A DNA stretch of 64,000 nt from Istiophorus platypterus (taxonomy: Eukaryota; Chordata; Actinopteri; Istiophoriformes; Istiophoridae), in assembly GCA_016859345.1 (NCBI GenBank), contig CM029120.1, positions 2,324,001 to 2,388,000 on the forward strand, read 5' to 3'. This document shows, one piece after another, positions 36,048-49,419 of this stretch (the stretch's first letter is position 1; each line of letters opens with the position of its first letter). Both the position numbers and the translations under genes were made by a program. The notes beneath the pieces are model-generated. The model was not told the origin of the DNA. It saw only the letters and a program-made list of their open reading frames with translations, and did no database searches.

Positions 36048-36397
36048 CTGTCCGTCTTGTGTCTGTCTCCTTGGTTTTTGTTTTTTTTTACGGAAAAGGG
36101 GCATTAAGTGGGTCGATGGGGTTTATTGATCTGTATCGGCGGCCTGCAGGAGGGGGCAACCTTCAGGACCCCCCCCCCACCCCAGTTCTTATGAGCTGTG
36201 GTAGCTTATAAAATCACAAAAAGTCACATTTCCAAAAAAGTTGTGAACAATTTTATTGGAATTTTATTAATTTACTTAAAATGAAACTTTTCAGAAGTCC
36301 TTAAATAATTAGTTTTTTCTTTTATTTTGAAGATTTCTATTTTTATTTTTGTAAGGTTATAAAAAAATCACAATCAAGGTCGTCGACAGTATCTACC

Positions 36398-36485
36398 GTG
36401 GTGGAATGTAACTAAGTACTTTCTGCTGCTTTATACTTCTACTCCACTATAGTTACTGTTACCTGACAGCTAGGATTAGCTGGCC
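36398..36485 (+). mobile_element. Teleost MITE fragment (GTGGAATGTAACTAAGTAC type)
   Basis: Contains GTGGTGGAATGTAACTAAGT, then TTTATACTTCTACTCCACTA and TACCTGACAGCT. This order matches a well-known, very common teleost repeat built of AAGTACTTTACTCC-like words. The copy is heavily deleted, keeping the left end and part of the middle. Confidence 0.7.
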
Positions 36486-39376
36486 CTGATGATGTGAGTA
36501 GTTCACCTTCTCCTCAGCGTACCAGGAAACGGGGCAGAGGAGGAGGAGGAGGAGGAGGAGGAGGCGCACTGCGTCGGCCCGAACTGACAACCATCAGCTG
36601 GGGGAGGCGCCAGCAGATCGTCCTGTAAAACAGGTTTAAATCGCTGCAGGTGAAGGCTGGAATTTGTGGGAAGGATCCGAGCTACTGTGGCTCGAAGCTG
36701 CGGCGCTTTGGAGGCTCATTTACTCCAGAATTTTTCCTTTTTCAGTGTCAATCATGATACATTTCTGTTTGTATTTTATCTTCTCTTCGTGTGAACCATC
36801 AACTTTATTATTTAATTTTTTCATTTATCTCTTTTCAAAGCCAAAACAATGTCACGACTTCCCTTGAAAACGTGAATAGTGAAAACGTGAAATGTCTGAA
36901 ATTTAAAAAAGTTTAGGTCAAAAATATTCATTTTGTCGGCCGAACTCCTGCAGTTTTTAGCTGAAAAGCTTTTGAATTTTGTCGCTTTTCAACCAAACCA
37001 GACAGAGCCACACCAGACGTGGCTATTATCCACCAGAACTGTTGAATTTTGTGGGGAATGTTTCATTTTTTTAATCTCTCCGACCTTGGGGAGAAATGGA
37101 GCGTTCGGGCGCTGCGTGGTTTATCCACCGTACAAGCAAAAGTGAAAAAACTGCCGAAGGACTGACAAATGAAAACGTGACGCACAAACCGCTATTCATT
37201 TATTCTACTTTTGTTTGTTTTCTCTCCAAAGAGAGAGAGAAAAACGATTTTCCAAAAGGGGAAGCGAGATCCGATGATGCAGACAGAGATCGATGAGAAA
37301 ATTTGTGTAATTCTTCCTTTTGGTTTATTTTTGTTTGTTTTTTTTAGCGGATCTGGCTTCCGTGAGGGGAGATTTGCAGTCGGATTGAAGAAGAGTAGCA
37401 GCAACAGGCCGATTAGGAAACGAGTATATCCGACAGTTAATGAGCAATTATGCTTTTCTTAACCGTCAGTAATTTAAAAACACAAGGTTGTTTACTACAA
37501 ACACTGCTTGTTATTTGAATTTAATTCCAATTCTAAGTCATTCATTTGTTAATCCCAATTGATTAAACCTTTTGTTCCTATGGAGCCCCCCCCCCCAACA
37601 CACACACACACAGTTTCTGGTGAGCAACTGGTAGTTTTGACCAGTTTCACCAGGAAGAACAGGAAGAACAAGGTGTTCCCACGTGGAATCGATTTCCAGC
37701 AAGCAGCTGAAAAACGGAAAAAACTTTTCCATCACGCAAACTCCATCTCAGATAGGAAACTTGAGAAAGTCTTCCCCACTCATATTTACATGTCATGATC
37801 TCCACATGAAAAAAGGAATAAAGAAACTGTTCCAGAATCGAGGGTCACCTGAATGCAGCACATCTTCTGGCCCATCGAACCAGAGGTGAGTTCCTGCTGT
37901 AACTGTGTATTTACTGGTAAATAAAATAAAACCAGTCACCGTGTTATTTCTGTGCTGCGGCGCAGAGGAAGTTCATCCATCAGAGCATGAAGTAAAAATC
38001 TGTGAAAGCTCATCGTGTTTCTGTTTCCACTCTACAGCCGAGAAAAAAAACAACAAAAAAACTGCCATAAATATTAAAGCCGCTCAAACTCTTGCATCCA
38101 AAATGCAAAACAAAAAACAAGCAGTCAACATGAAGTCATCCCACTTTATCGGACCCAAACTGGGACACTCTTAGTCCTTAATGGAGGTTTTTTAAAAAAA
38201 ACAAAAACCAAACAACAACAACCTAGTTTATGTAACAGGGGCCACCTGAAAGCCAAAAAGTGCCCCTCTTCTTCTGTGCTTTTTTCCCCCACCCTGACAC
38301 AGTTCCACGACTTTGCTGGTGTGTTTTTACCAGACAGCAGGGTCCCGGTGGTGATACGTAAATACCTCTTGAAATATATGGAAATCCCATATTTAACTGC
38401 TAATGTGGCGCAGGTTTGTTGAAGCGAATATCCTGAGAGTGACGAGTGAAAGTTGTTGTTTTCGGTTACCAGACACTGTAAGGTCTTGATAGTTGTGCTT
38501 CTTTGATATCAGACGCAGCAGTTTGCCCCCTCCCCCCCCACACCACCACCACCACCACCACCCGGCCACCCCCTTAGCTTTCGATACCGGAGGAAACACG
38601 TAGCAAAAGCCTCACAACCTTTAATTATCTTGCGGAGGATCAATCGGAAGGTTTGAAGCCGTTGTGAGAAATTTTGGAAATTGGACAGTTAATAGAAATG
38701 GTCTCGGAGCGTCGCTCCCCAGGGACCCCTAACCCCTCGGATTTCAAAATTGAATCAGGCCATTGATCGGAGTGGGGTGTGTGTGGGTGTGTGTGTGTGT
38801 TTGGGGGGGGGCTGCTTCAGAAGTGTCGGCCCGACTGTGAGAAGATCAGTTGATTGAGGAGAAGAAAATAATCTATTCTCTTTGAGTCTGTAAATTTAAT
38901 CTTCCATTTATTGTCAGTAATCCTCCCGCTCGGTCTCCTGGTGATGCAACAGCTCCTTTTTTCCATTGAATGAAAACAATAATACTTTCTAGCCCTGTTT
39001 TTTTTGGTAAAATTTTTCAGCACATTTTTCTAAGTGTTATGAGTCTATCGTGCAAACGTACGCTAATGACAACGCATGGCTTCGCTTCACTGGCTGGAAC
39101 TTGCACATTAGCTTGCTACTCTTTCAAACCACCTGTTTCTCCTATTGTTACGTTAACGTGACAAATCTTTATTTCAATGCAGGTTTCTTGAGCGGAAAAA
39201 ACACTCTCCCTATGCATTTGTTCCCCTGACTTTACATTACACCTGGATGACTTCACACAAATAAAAATCCCTTTTCTATGTTCTGGGAGAGTTTTATAAT
39301 CCTTCTTCATTTACAAATGTATAATACAAACCGTAATAAGTTTGAGGTGTTCTGTCCTTTTATATTTCTAGTCTAA

Positions 39377-39762
39377 AGGCCGATTTATGCTTCTGCGTCG
39401 AACCTACACCATCGTGAGCATTTATACTTCTGTGTTGGTGTTGTTCTGTATTTACACAACCAAGCCACTGGTTGGCAGCGGCATTTATACACCACTGTGT
39501 TGAGATTCTTCGCCTCTGTTTTCCACCAGTTTGTCGGCATCACTTTGGCAGATGTTGAACAGCAGTTTTAGTTTTTCCTGAATTTACCGCAACACAGAAA
39601 CGAAATGAGACGTCGGAGGAGACGGTCTGAACAAAATCAGATGGTACCGAGCCAACCAATCACAGTTTTTGTTGTCTGCGTCGCCACGACACCTAGTTAA
39701 ATTTTTTGGGAGGTGGATGTCAGACTACGGCGAAGGTTCGAGAATAAAGCATAAAAAAGCCT
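39377..39762 (-). mobile_element. PIF/Harbinger-like MITE, copy 2 (inverted)
   Basis: A 386 bp relative of 18162-18572 in opposite orientation. The left end AGGCCGATTTATGCTTCTGC pairs with the reverse complement of the right end, sharing AGGC, TTTATGCTT and TCGAACCT. The flanks are TAA on the left and CAA on the right, so the target duplication is imperfect. Internal matches to copy 1 include GTTGAACAGCAGT and CGTCGGAGGAGACGGTCTGA. Confidence 0.8.
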
Positions 39763-39976
39763 CAAGTCATTTTTTGGGCTCCATCGATTTTCGTGTTTCT
39801 TCTTCGTTGTGTGTTGCAGTACCGCGAGTGGCCACCGGGACAAATTGGTGCCAGTGTTGAACGGTGGTAAGAGCCACCGCTCTTAAAAGCATGGGAGGAG
39901 AAGAAGAAGGTATTTCAGTTTTTTATTAATAACTATAGATGGCTTAAAATAAGAGCCCATGGGGTGAGAGGCGATT

Positions 39977-40165
39977 TTAATAATAATAAACTTTAATTAT
40001 GTAACAACTTTCCTACAGGAAAAGCAGCTCAAAGTATATTTAAAATAAAGGAAATACATTAAAAAAGAACAGACATGAAGTGAACATAAAAATGGACAGA
40101 ATGATAATAAGTGATAATAAAAAATGAATAAAAATAAAGTCAAGAAAATAATACTCTTAACAACT
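39977..40165 (+). mobile_element. Teleost LINE-tail-like repeat fragment
   Basis: Begins AATAATAATAAACTTTAATT followed by AAAAGCAGCTCAAAGT, then several A-rich AATAAAA stretches. This resembles the common teleost repeat with AATAATAAACTTTATTTATATAG followed by GCAGCTCAAAGTGCTTTACA. It is diverged and the family assignment is tentative. Confidence 0.5.
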
Positions 40166-40698
40166 TCCAAGTTGCATCATGGCTGTAAGCCTGGTGATAT
40201 TGCAACATCTTTGATTGCATGATTTTTAATGACTTAAATGTGTTTTAATAAATCACGTTTTTTTTTTTTATTACAACTCCCGGATGTTAAAGCCTCCCAG
40301 AGGATTTACAGCCACCAAGGTGAGTTTTTATTTCCAATTCACTTCCTGCAGAGAATGTAATGAGTTCCTGAACATCTTAAATATCCAGGTTCAATGAGAG
40401 AGGGGAGATGTAGCCTCAAGAGCAAAAGGAAAAAGTGGCAAAAAATGATAAATTAAAAGTAAAATCCAAAGCGTTCAGTTATTATAGTCTAACATTTTTT
40501 GGGCCTAAAAATCCAAACCTGTACTTTTTTCACTAACTCCACCAATTGATGTGATGGTGGTTTTTTGGATTTTTTTTTATCTTTTTAATGATGGCATGTG
40601 CCACTGCTTTGATTCCTGAACTCCTCCGGGGCTTCGTTTCCTCACGGCACCGTTCGCTAATGATGAGACCGGATCCTCCGTGCTGGGCCGGAACAGGG

Positions 40699-40701
<3 letters not shown>

Positions 40702-40778
<77 letters not shown>
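40702..40778. repeat. (GT)n microsatellite
   Basis: About 38 uninterrupted GT units, followed by a GCGCACGTGTGCGTGC stretch. Confidence 0.95.
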
Positions 40779-40781
<3 letters not shown>

Positions 40782-43700
40782 ACGTGTGCGTGCATGATGT
40801 CCAATCTGTGTGCACGAGTGACAGGTCAGGTTTTTGTGTGTGTGGCTGGCGTGCGGACTCCACTGTACAGGACACGCCGTTGCCGTCACCATTGCTGTTG
40901 CTGTCGCCATCGTCTTCTCGGCCCCAGCTCTTTTTTTTTCTCACATGTGAGGGCAATTTTTTTTTTGGTCTGATTTCTGTGGATTACATCATAAAGAGGA
41001 GGTGGAAGCAGAGCAGACAGTGGTGAGTGGGTGGATGGGGTGGGGGGCATTTGGGATCTAAAGCCTTGTCATCCACCATCACCAGCACCACGCCAACGGT
41101 GGCCCCTCATTGGGCCTTGCTAGAGCCCTGCACGGGTTGGTACAGGAACCGCTATAATGTATACGAAGGCGCGGATGCTACATAAACGCATCGGCCTCGT
41201 TTGGCGTTAGCGCCGTCTCCGTACGGTTCTCTGCACATCAACGTGTTGGTGACACTGTTGTTTAGGAAACAGTTGTTGAGAATTTCAGATCCACACGGGG
41301 AAGCAATCTGATTTTTTTTTCATTTCGAATAGAAATTCTTCAAACACCAATGGCTGAAGCATTTTTATCTCATCCAATCGTGAGCAGACGTCGTCTGGAC
41401 CTCCGCCGCCAAAAACTGAAGAACTACCTCTCCCCCGAGTAAGCGACAGAAGACGATCCTCTCCGTTAACTACTGTTAAAAACAATGAAGAGGTTCATCC
41501 TCCAAAGAGGGCTGGCGGCGTGGAGAATTGATCTGAGGAAGGGATGACTGAGAAACTACTTGTTTCAGGTTCCCAGTCCATTAGTACAAAATGTAAGTTA
41601 TTACAAATACAAATACTTGATCTGACAGATTAGGTGAAATGTTCCCTAATTTTTCAGATATTTGTGTGAAGTGCAGAGGGGAAAAATACATTAAATCACT
41701 GTTTACAGGAGTCTACAAAACTACGGCTTTTACGTCACATTTTATTGACGTAGCCGACACCGAGCAGTGGCCTGTGGTTCCTTGGCTTAGTTAAAGTTGA
41801 TGAGCCCCATGTTGCCGGGGTCATGGCAGTGGCCTTTAAGTAACACATTTAAATCAGCTGATTAACCACATGTTTGGCAAATCTCATTGGAAAACATCAG
41901 GTAAGATTTCACTGTATGTTTAGATAAAGAACCATGTTTTTTCATTACTATTTTTGCTTGTTTATTTTAATATTTACCATCTCTTTTCTACCCACTTCCT
42001 TCTTTTTCCTCATCATGTCTTCCTGTGGTCATCATATTATTATCGGGTTACTGACACTTTCACATTCACAACCATCTCTGCTGGCTGCTTTTAATTTTGT
42101 GAAAATTGTGTGAAATTAAGTTGTTTTTTTGTTTTTTCTTTGTCCACTGATGTGCCTGTATATCAATTAAAAAAAACCCACACAAGCTTAAATCTCTACA
42201 GCGTGAATATAAAATGTATTCTTGAGTAGGTAAAAATGAAAATAAATAAAATAAATGCTTCTGCTTCTGATCGGCTGAATGAGATTATGTAATGCATCTA
42301 AAACACTTCCAGTATGGTGGTGGCGGTCTGACCTCCCGGCGCTGTAATGGCGTTATTGTTTTTATCTCCCGCAGAGGAGAGAGTGGGGGGGGGGGCGACC
42401 CCCTCCGCCACCCCTCATGGTGATATTATATGTCAATGGTGTTTAAGGCTGATAGGCTGACAGATTGTATCCTGTGGGCAATCTGCTTGAAAGCAGTGGG
42501 GGTGGGGGGGTGGTGAAAGTTGTCATAGTGATATATTTAAAACTATTTTTTCCCCTGTGCCTCTGATTAATTCAATTTCTTTACTCCACCTTTATTTCCT
42601 TTATCAAATTAGCTATTTATTACTCACCTGTAACTGCACTGAAACTTTATTTTCCTTTCCATCATCATTTGTTCATTCTCTCACATGTATTTTTCTATCA
42701 TTCATCAGTGTTGTTCTCGTGCATTAGTGGAATGGCCCACTAACAACTGTCTCTTTGTCCAAATCACCCACTTTGTTTTTCCTGTTCGTCCCTGAAAACC
42801 CGAGCTCTTGTATCCTAAGTAGAGCGGGTGAATATGCTCCTTCAAAGTGTCGGTTTTGATGGCTGAACAGTTATAACTTTGACTGTTAGTGGATAAAAGT
42901 CATATTTCAAACAACCACTAGAAGTCATGTACTATTAAAAATATGTACTTTTTTGGCATTTAAACAAACGACAAATGCTGTAGTTTTTCCTCGTAAGGAC
43001 AGACTCTTAATTCAATGTTAAATGAATGTAAATCTCTAAAGTAACCAGCAAATCCAGAAGTACCACACTTCCCTTTGAAATATAGGAAAGGAAGAAAGGT
43101 AAAAGGCTTAACAGAATGCAAATCAGTACCAGCGCCTGCTTATGCAGATCTTTGTTTAAAACCAGCAAGGAAGGCGATGCATTATTACTTCCCATGATTC
43201 TTTTTGTGTTTTCACAGCTGAAAAAAAAAAGTCGTGTGCAGAATTTTCTGCCGGAAAAGTGAGTCCATCAATCAGCCGTCACCAACGCCGCCTCTGTCAT
43301 ATCACGTCTATGGTAATAACGGCGATAACCATCCACAGAGGGGGTCAATCCCCGGAGAAATCTCACCGTGCGCCACCCCACCCCCGCCCCCCTCGAAGTG
43401 CCGTCATTCCTCGCAGATACTCCCTGCCAATCCCACATCCCCTGCAGGAGCAGCTGTATAATTCATGACCTCAGCTGGTACCTGTCAAGGCTGTTTCACC
43501 GGCACTTGGGGGGTGGGGGGGGCTTAAAAACTCTACATCGAAAATCCACTCACTCACCCTTGGTCTCTACCTGCAGTTTAGCAGTGAGAGAAAGTGGCAG
43601 ACTGACCCTGTTCCGGTGACCTGGACTGACGGCGGTAGCCTGGGAGAATATTCACATCTAATGAAGTTAAAACACAGTTTATTTTAAATGTTTAACTGCC

Positions 43701-44595
43701 AGGTCGAGATGAAAATTAAATGTGAGTTAAAATGCCAGTTTGTGAATAATGTTCCAATTGAGAAAACTGACTTAAAGGTATTTAGTTTGGTTATTTTATG
43801 AGCTGAAACACGTTTTATGCTCACAAACCGAAGCTGAACTAGTTTCTAGTCTCTACTTGTTTACCTTTGGTTCAAGGTCAATGCAATTAGACATTTGAGA
43901 ATTTTTGGCCACATTGTCCATTTAGAAAATCAAACTTGGGTCAAAAAGTAAATGGCTGAAAATTTGTTGTGGCTTTTCCAAGCTTAGGAACTTTCTATGC
44001 ATCAGTGGTGGCGGAGCTGATCGGTGGCGATGCCTGTTGCTTTTCTGTGGAAAAGGCAAAGATGCTGAGGCAGAGCTACACCGGTCCCTTCATGTACTGG
44101 CATTGCCGTCTTTAGTGTTAAAGCAATGAGCCGAGTAAAAGACATTAAAAAATAATAAATTCCTGGCACTTTCCTTCTTCCTGCCTCACATTGGTAATGT
44201 AAACTTTCGCCACACGTAAACCTCTTTACCAGTCATTTGACTTTTTTGATACTTAAGATGATTTTTTGTTGTTGAGATTTTCCCTTAAAGCTACAATATT
44301 TGATTTGCTCACTTGGAGACGCCAAACAACAAGCCGTCAAACACGCCACCCTGAAAGGGAATCAGGAGATGAAGTACTTTCAGCCCATCCAGCAGACCCA
44401 GCGAAACATTAGCATTAGCTTTAATTTGGCACCTGATGAATGTTTGTTCGATATTCGTTCCCCTTTTGGTCTCCACCAACTCCTGAGAAAAAACATATCT
44501 GGCTCTTAAGAAGCTCTAGTCTATGTGAGAGCACCAAACCTGTCCCACACAACTAATGTGCTGTCAAACCAAAACTACAAACTAAGAGGCTAAAA

Positions 44596-44707
44596 AGGCC
44601 GTCTACTCCGACGTCTTCTTTTGTTTCTGCGATTCAGTAAATTCAGAAAAATTAAAACCACTGTTCAACATCTGTCAGCCCCGACTCCGTCGAGATCCGC
44701 TAGGTAG
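44596..44707 (+). mobile_element. PIF/Harbinger-like MITE, copy 3 (internal deletion)
   Basis: The first bases AGGCCG match the MITE end and are fused directly to the internal segment TCCGACGTCTTCTTT(T/C)GTTTCT, through GACTC(C/T)GTCGAGATCC. Copy 1 carries the same blocks in the same order. The right end is missing. Confidence 0.7.
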
Positions 44708-47658
44708 ACTCAGTCTAGGAACCTCAGTTGATGGTTTGATGGTTTCACAGAGAGCCTCCTCCTCCTCCTCCTCCCTCCCTCTGCATTGTGGTCCTCCTGC
44801 CAAGAGCCACTGCAGCCCCCCCACCTCCTCCCCTACAGCCGAAGGAGGAAGTGGTAATGTCAGGAATGATTAGGACAGCGGGGGTCACTGTAGCGGCCCT
44901 CCTGTCAGGGCCGTTAAAGATAACGGAGGTCTCAGGAGAGCCAACGGCCCCGACAGCTGACCTCTCCTCTGGTTCTCCTTTTAAACCTCTCCATTTTTCT
45001 CCTCAACCTGAAAGGCCAGAAACAGACAATCGTTCATTTGTGTATCTTCCTCTTTTTTTTTCTTTTCTTTTTTTTAGAGCAGTTTACAGTTCTGTTCTGG
45101 ACTTTTGCAAACAAAATTCTGCAGCGTTGATGGCTGCAAAGTGCTGCCTTTACATATTACATAATGAATGCCACCACTGCCATTTTATCGGCTGCACATT
45201 GGGGAAGAAAATCCAACAATATAACCTATTATATTTTCCCATTTTCCTTTTGTTTGGTTCCTGGTATGAAGAAACAAACTCGGCGGCAAAAGTTCTGTTT
45301 TTATTGAAAACGATTTCTTTTGCATTTTAAAATACATGAACATCACTCAAAATGAATGTTTATTTAATAATCCATGGTATTCTAGCAGGTCACAAAAGTT
45401 AATAAATGGCATTGGACTGCCGACGGCATCAAACAGACTCTGAGAAATTTTATGATAACATTAGTGTGTTTTGTTGACATGATGCACCAAAAAAGGGTCG
45501 TAATTTAGGTTTTGTCCTCTTTGAAGTTTGAAAATCCTATTGGCTGAAAGGTCTTTTGATTAAATCTGTGATTAAATATTGATGTAAAGCGTACTTGGGT
45601 TTCAAAAACAAGACTAAATTTGTTTGAAATTAATCTATTTGGAAGATTTTGAATTTTAAAGAACAAGTTAACAGCAGCTAAAACTTGTTTTTGCTGCCCT
45701 CTGGTGGTCGATCTTCTCTTGTTGTTGCGGTGATGCAGGAGTGTTCGTGGGGTGTGTCCGTACACTGTGACATCACTGTTTGGTGTTCAGCCTGGTATCA
45801 GGTGACTCTTTAAATAAGCATAGATACAAGTTCAAGTCTTGACCTTCAGATTAAAAAATAATAGCCAAGTCATGGCAAACCTCTATTTACTTGTAACTAA
45901 TAGTAACTGATTGAAAAATATTCAGAATTTTCACAAATTTTCTCACCAAACTTAACACTGCTCTGAGGGCACAGGTTCAATTGCTGCGAAAGCTCCTACA
46001 AAAATTCAAACATTCAGTCTGAATTTCCCAACTAAGACCCGTTCACTTATTTCATTTCATGTAGATAAGACTGCATCTCTTAACCTCTGCAAACAGGCTC
46101 TAAAATAACAGCTTTGACTCCAGTTTCTATTTATAAGCCCTGTCCTTTGACATTTTACTGTTACGCTATGCAATTTTAAGACTGAAATAACAGACAAGAA
46201 TCAATGGCAGCCAATGATTTTCTGTACATCAAAGGATGTATTTCTCTCACTGTCTCTCACTGTTGGATACAAAAGTGACCTCGGCCAGAAAAGACGAAAA
46301 AGAGACTCCGGGTATTTAGTGTGTTCCAGAGTGCAGATTCAGCTTCTACAGAGGGAGAAGGATCAGTAGAACTTAACGATTATCTTTGCACTAATTGATT
46401 AAAGCGTCAATCGCGATGGTGATGATATCGTGTTCTGGCTCGGTGTTGTTTAGATGACCTGATGGTTAAGGAAACATCCGGTGACTTATCTGTGTTCCCA
46501 TGCTTATTTTCTGATTGAATTCTGACACCAAATTCAATTTGGTTTTCAGTGTATTTTTTACTCCGGACACTCTTCACCCCTGCTACCATTCTGTTATATG
46601 ATACAAAAGGGTCACTACAGAGTTTCACACAAAATTCTTTTTTTTAAAGGACCAGATTGGCTTTAACTAATTTTTATCTGTTTTTAATGTCCTTATATTA
46701 CTTTGAAACTTATCACAGCATTTTCAGGTCCTCTTGTGCTGAGGACATCTCAGAAAATACATTAATAAAAAACTAAGTGAAAAAATGGACACAAGATAGG
46801 CCTCTCCTTATGTGCCAAACTTAAATTTTTAATTTTTAATTTTTTTCTACAGTTTTTGTTATTTTCCCATTTTATACTCAAATATTCAAAATAAAAACAG
46901 ATCAATTCTCAGATTTTTTTTTTAAGTGAAAGACTGACAATAATGTGCCCTAATGGAACAATGAAGATCAATAGCCTTTCCATAAATAAAAACCAGATCT
47001 CTGCTGTAGTTCAGAGCTGAAGTTTAGTATCGTGTGAGTGAAGCCAAACAGAGACAGATAGACTAAGGGGAGTATGGGGGGGGGGGTATCCTGGGAGGAG
47101 TGTGTTCTGTTTCCCCCTGAGCTCTGGGGCTCAAACACAGCCCCACAGCTCTTCGGTGACATGTGAGCACTCAGGGATTACATAAACCCCCTTCTCCTTG
47201 GGAAACGCAAATAACAACACTTAGGGAGGGCTGTCTTTTTGTTTGTTCTTTGGTTTGTTTTTTGGGGGGTTTTTGCCCCGTCACCGATGAATAACCAGCA
47301 GGAAGTCTGGCCTTCGAGCGCTGGGCAGTTAATTAAGCGCTCATGAGCGGTCACATCGTCGGCCGCCTCATCAGGGGCTGATTAATCCTTGAAAGGCTAA
47401 TTACCAGTTATGTCGTTTGCTGCAGTCGCAAGCTTTGAAAACCGACTGCCTGCTTTTGTATGGAAAAGTTCTTATAAATTCAAAAAGAGGCACTGACGGA
47501 AGAAGGTGACATTCACAACCATTGACTGGTTTAAATGTTTTGGGTGATTGCTGTACTTCTACGTGTTAAAGAAGGCACATAAATCTTACAGGTGAAAAGA
47601 ATAATATTGGTTTAAGATTATATATAATATCTATGGAAGAGAGTTTAGAGAGATTACT

Positions 47659-47674
47659 GGGGGGGGGGGGGGGG
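47659..47674 (+). repeat. G16 homopolymer
   Basis: Sixteen consecutive G followed by C. Other long runs are G18 at 21905-21922 and C14 at 60304-60317. Confidence 0.9.
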
Positions 47675-48393
47675 CAAAGTTTAAGACCCTGTGACAGTGA
47701 ACATCTGCCCCTTGAGGTGTCCTGTGGCAGGATGCTGAATCCCCACCAGCTCCAGGGATGCTGCTCTGCAGCCAAGCCCGATCTTTGGCCTCCCTTTAGA
47801 GCAGGGTTACCACAAATCACACATCTCTGCTAGTGGGAGAATAAAAAAAAAACAAAGCACTGGCTGAAGTTAAAGTCACAAACTAGTCCCTTTATATTAG
47901 CCATTGATATTATGGAAATTAAAAGTCAATATATCAAAAATTGTCTTTTTTCCATTGAACAGCCACTCAAATTAAGTATGGTAGAGTTATCTCGGTGGTT
48001 TCACATGCACGACGTGCACCATGACCTTTGTTGTTTGTGGAATCAGGAAGTTTGAGTAGAATATTAAATTTCATTAGCTTTAACTGAGATATTTGAGCAA
48101 ACTGAATATAGGATATAGACTGAATATAGATTTTACAACGGATCAGATGTACTAGTGTCTATGGCAAACCGTACATCAGAAACACAAAACTGACATTTAA
48201 ACATTTTGGTTATTAAAGCAAATGTTTTAAAAAAAATCAAATTAAAGAAATTCAAAACCCCCCAAAAGAATAAAATTATGATTTACCAAAAAGTTACTCT
48301 TGAAAAAAGGATTTTTCTCGATTTAAAGATAATTTAAATCTTGATTAAATTACGAGCAGAGCAGAATACTAAGAAAAAAGTTCTAGGTGGTTA

Positions 48394-48769
48394 AAGGTGC
48401 TATATTTAAGTTTTTGCTATCACTAATGAGCCTACGTTAGCATCAACAGCTGTTTACCCACCAGTCTGAAATAAATGCTACGAGTTCAACATCAATCTTA
48501 ATTCCTTTATGCAACAGGAGGTTCTCTCCAGCATTTGAGAGCAACGGCAATGTTGACTCTTGTTTTGAATCTGTTTCTATCACTTCTTTTCCTCTGCTGA
48601 AGCTAACTGGCCAATTGCTAGCCCTGGACGTAGCCCTTTTCAGGGGACGTATCATTACCTCTTGTCTTGTAAATGCAACAATGCACAAAGCTAATGGAAG
48701 TTAAACAGCTGGTAATGCTAACGTTGACTACCTACAGATAGCAAAAACTTACACCACATATAGCACCTT
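48394..48769. mobile_element. 376 bp MITE with TIRs and TTA target duplication
   Basis: The left end AAGGTGCTATATTTAAG then TTTTTGCTATC pairs with the reverse complement of the right end (AAGGTGCTATATGTGGTGTA then AGTTTTTGCTATC). Identical TTA flanks at 48391-48393 and 48770-48772 are the expected 3 bp target duplication of a PIF/Harbinger-type insertion. The interior has no transposase. It contains TTAGCAT and GCTAACG words typical of fish MITEs. Confidence 0.85.
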
Positions 48770-49139
48770 TTATACATTCAAGATTACATTTGCCGCTGTC
48801 AGTGTTTGGCACAGAAAGGAAACAAGGAATCACCTGCGTGGTAGTAAAGTGGGGAAACCTGAAGAGCACAATTCAAGCGCACAAACGAAATTTACTTGAT
48901 TTCCCTGGTTTTTGTTCTAAATAGTTCCCAAGGAACCACGGTCCCTCCATTAAGTTTACTGACAAACCTTAGTTGTGTAGATTAAATTCGAGTTGCAGAA
49001 GAAGGATGTAATTTGAGTTTTGAAATGTCAGCATTGCTAACTAGCAAAGTTATTATGCGACTGTAGCATCTTACAGATGATTCCTATGACATACGTTTGT
49101 CTGTAGACTTGATCTTCCAATTTTTCCGATTCCACGGCA

Positions 49140-49145
49140 TTTATT
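49140..49145 (-). terminator. gphb5: gphb5 polyadenylation signal
   Basis: TTTATT on the plus strand reads AATAAA on the minus strand, 83 bp after the gphb5 stop codon. The spacing implies a short 3' UTR. Confidence 0.6.
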
Positions 49146-49227
49146 AAAGGGCAAAAGTGTACATTGAAACACACAAACAATTATAATTTTTTGATTTTTT
49201 AATTTGTTTTGCCTGTCCAGACTTGTG

Positions 49228-49419
49228 TCACACAGAGGTTATACACTCAGTAGTGCTGGTCAGACAGACCCCGCAGTCACATCTGAGGGCCATAGGGTAG
49301 GTGTACATCGGGTCGACGTCCGGCCGGCAGTCGGGCAGTTTCACGGTGACCAGGCGGGTCTCGTTGTAGGTGCAAACCCGCTGGTAGGCCTCAACGTAGG
49401 GGGGGTCCAGGACGGGCTT
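49228..49419 (-). CDS. gphb5: gphb5 (glycoprotein hormone beta-5), last coding exon
   Basis: This exon encodes the C-terminal half of the thyrostimulin beta subunit, a secreted cystine-knot hormone subunit that pairs with GPHA2 and activates the TSH receptor (family knowledge). On the minus strand a pyrimidine-rich acceptor ending TTTCCCAG precedes the exon, which opens in phase 0 with KPVLDPPYVEAYQRVCTYNE. It ends after TTECITSV at TGA (49228-49230). It carries six cysteines, including the RCDCGVC cluster, and one N-glycosylation sequon (Asn-Glu-Thr). The protein stops soon after the last knot cysteine, without the seat-belt cysteines of TSH/LH/FSH beta, as expected for GPHB5. Conservation of CTYNET, VTVKLP and RCDCG makes the assignment strong. 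Confidence 0.96.
   Translation of the reverse strand, partial: KPVLDPPYVEAYQRVCTYNETRLVTVKLPDCRPDVDPMYTYPMALRCDCGVCLTSTTECITSV

Larger units (their letters stand above)
32036..49139. other. Intergenic region between kcnh5 and gphb5
   Basis: I find no coding exon in these 17 kb. It holds a polypurine tract, a 10-bp minisatellite, a GGGCC array, several microsatellites, two complete MITEs and one MITE fragment, and two other teleost repeat fragments. Human RHOJ lies between KCNH5 and GPHB5, but no small-GTPase motif (for example GDGAVGKT or DTAGQE) was seen on either strand. The first 4 kb could belong to a long kcnh5 3' UTR. Confidence 0.7.

Noticed and set aside
44788..45330. 180-codon plus-strand frame in the kcnh5-gphb5 spacer
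   Set aside because: Low-complexity Pro-rich start, a T-run-derived Phe stretch and no homology. No splice or promoter support.
32036..49139. Search for rhoj exons, expected from human gene order
   Set aside because: No Rho GTPase motifs were seen on either strand.
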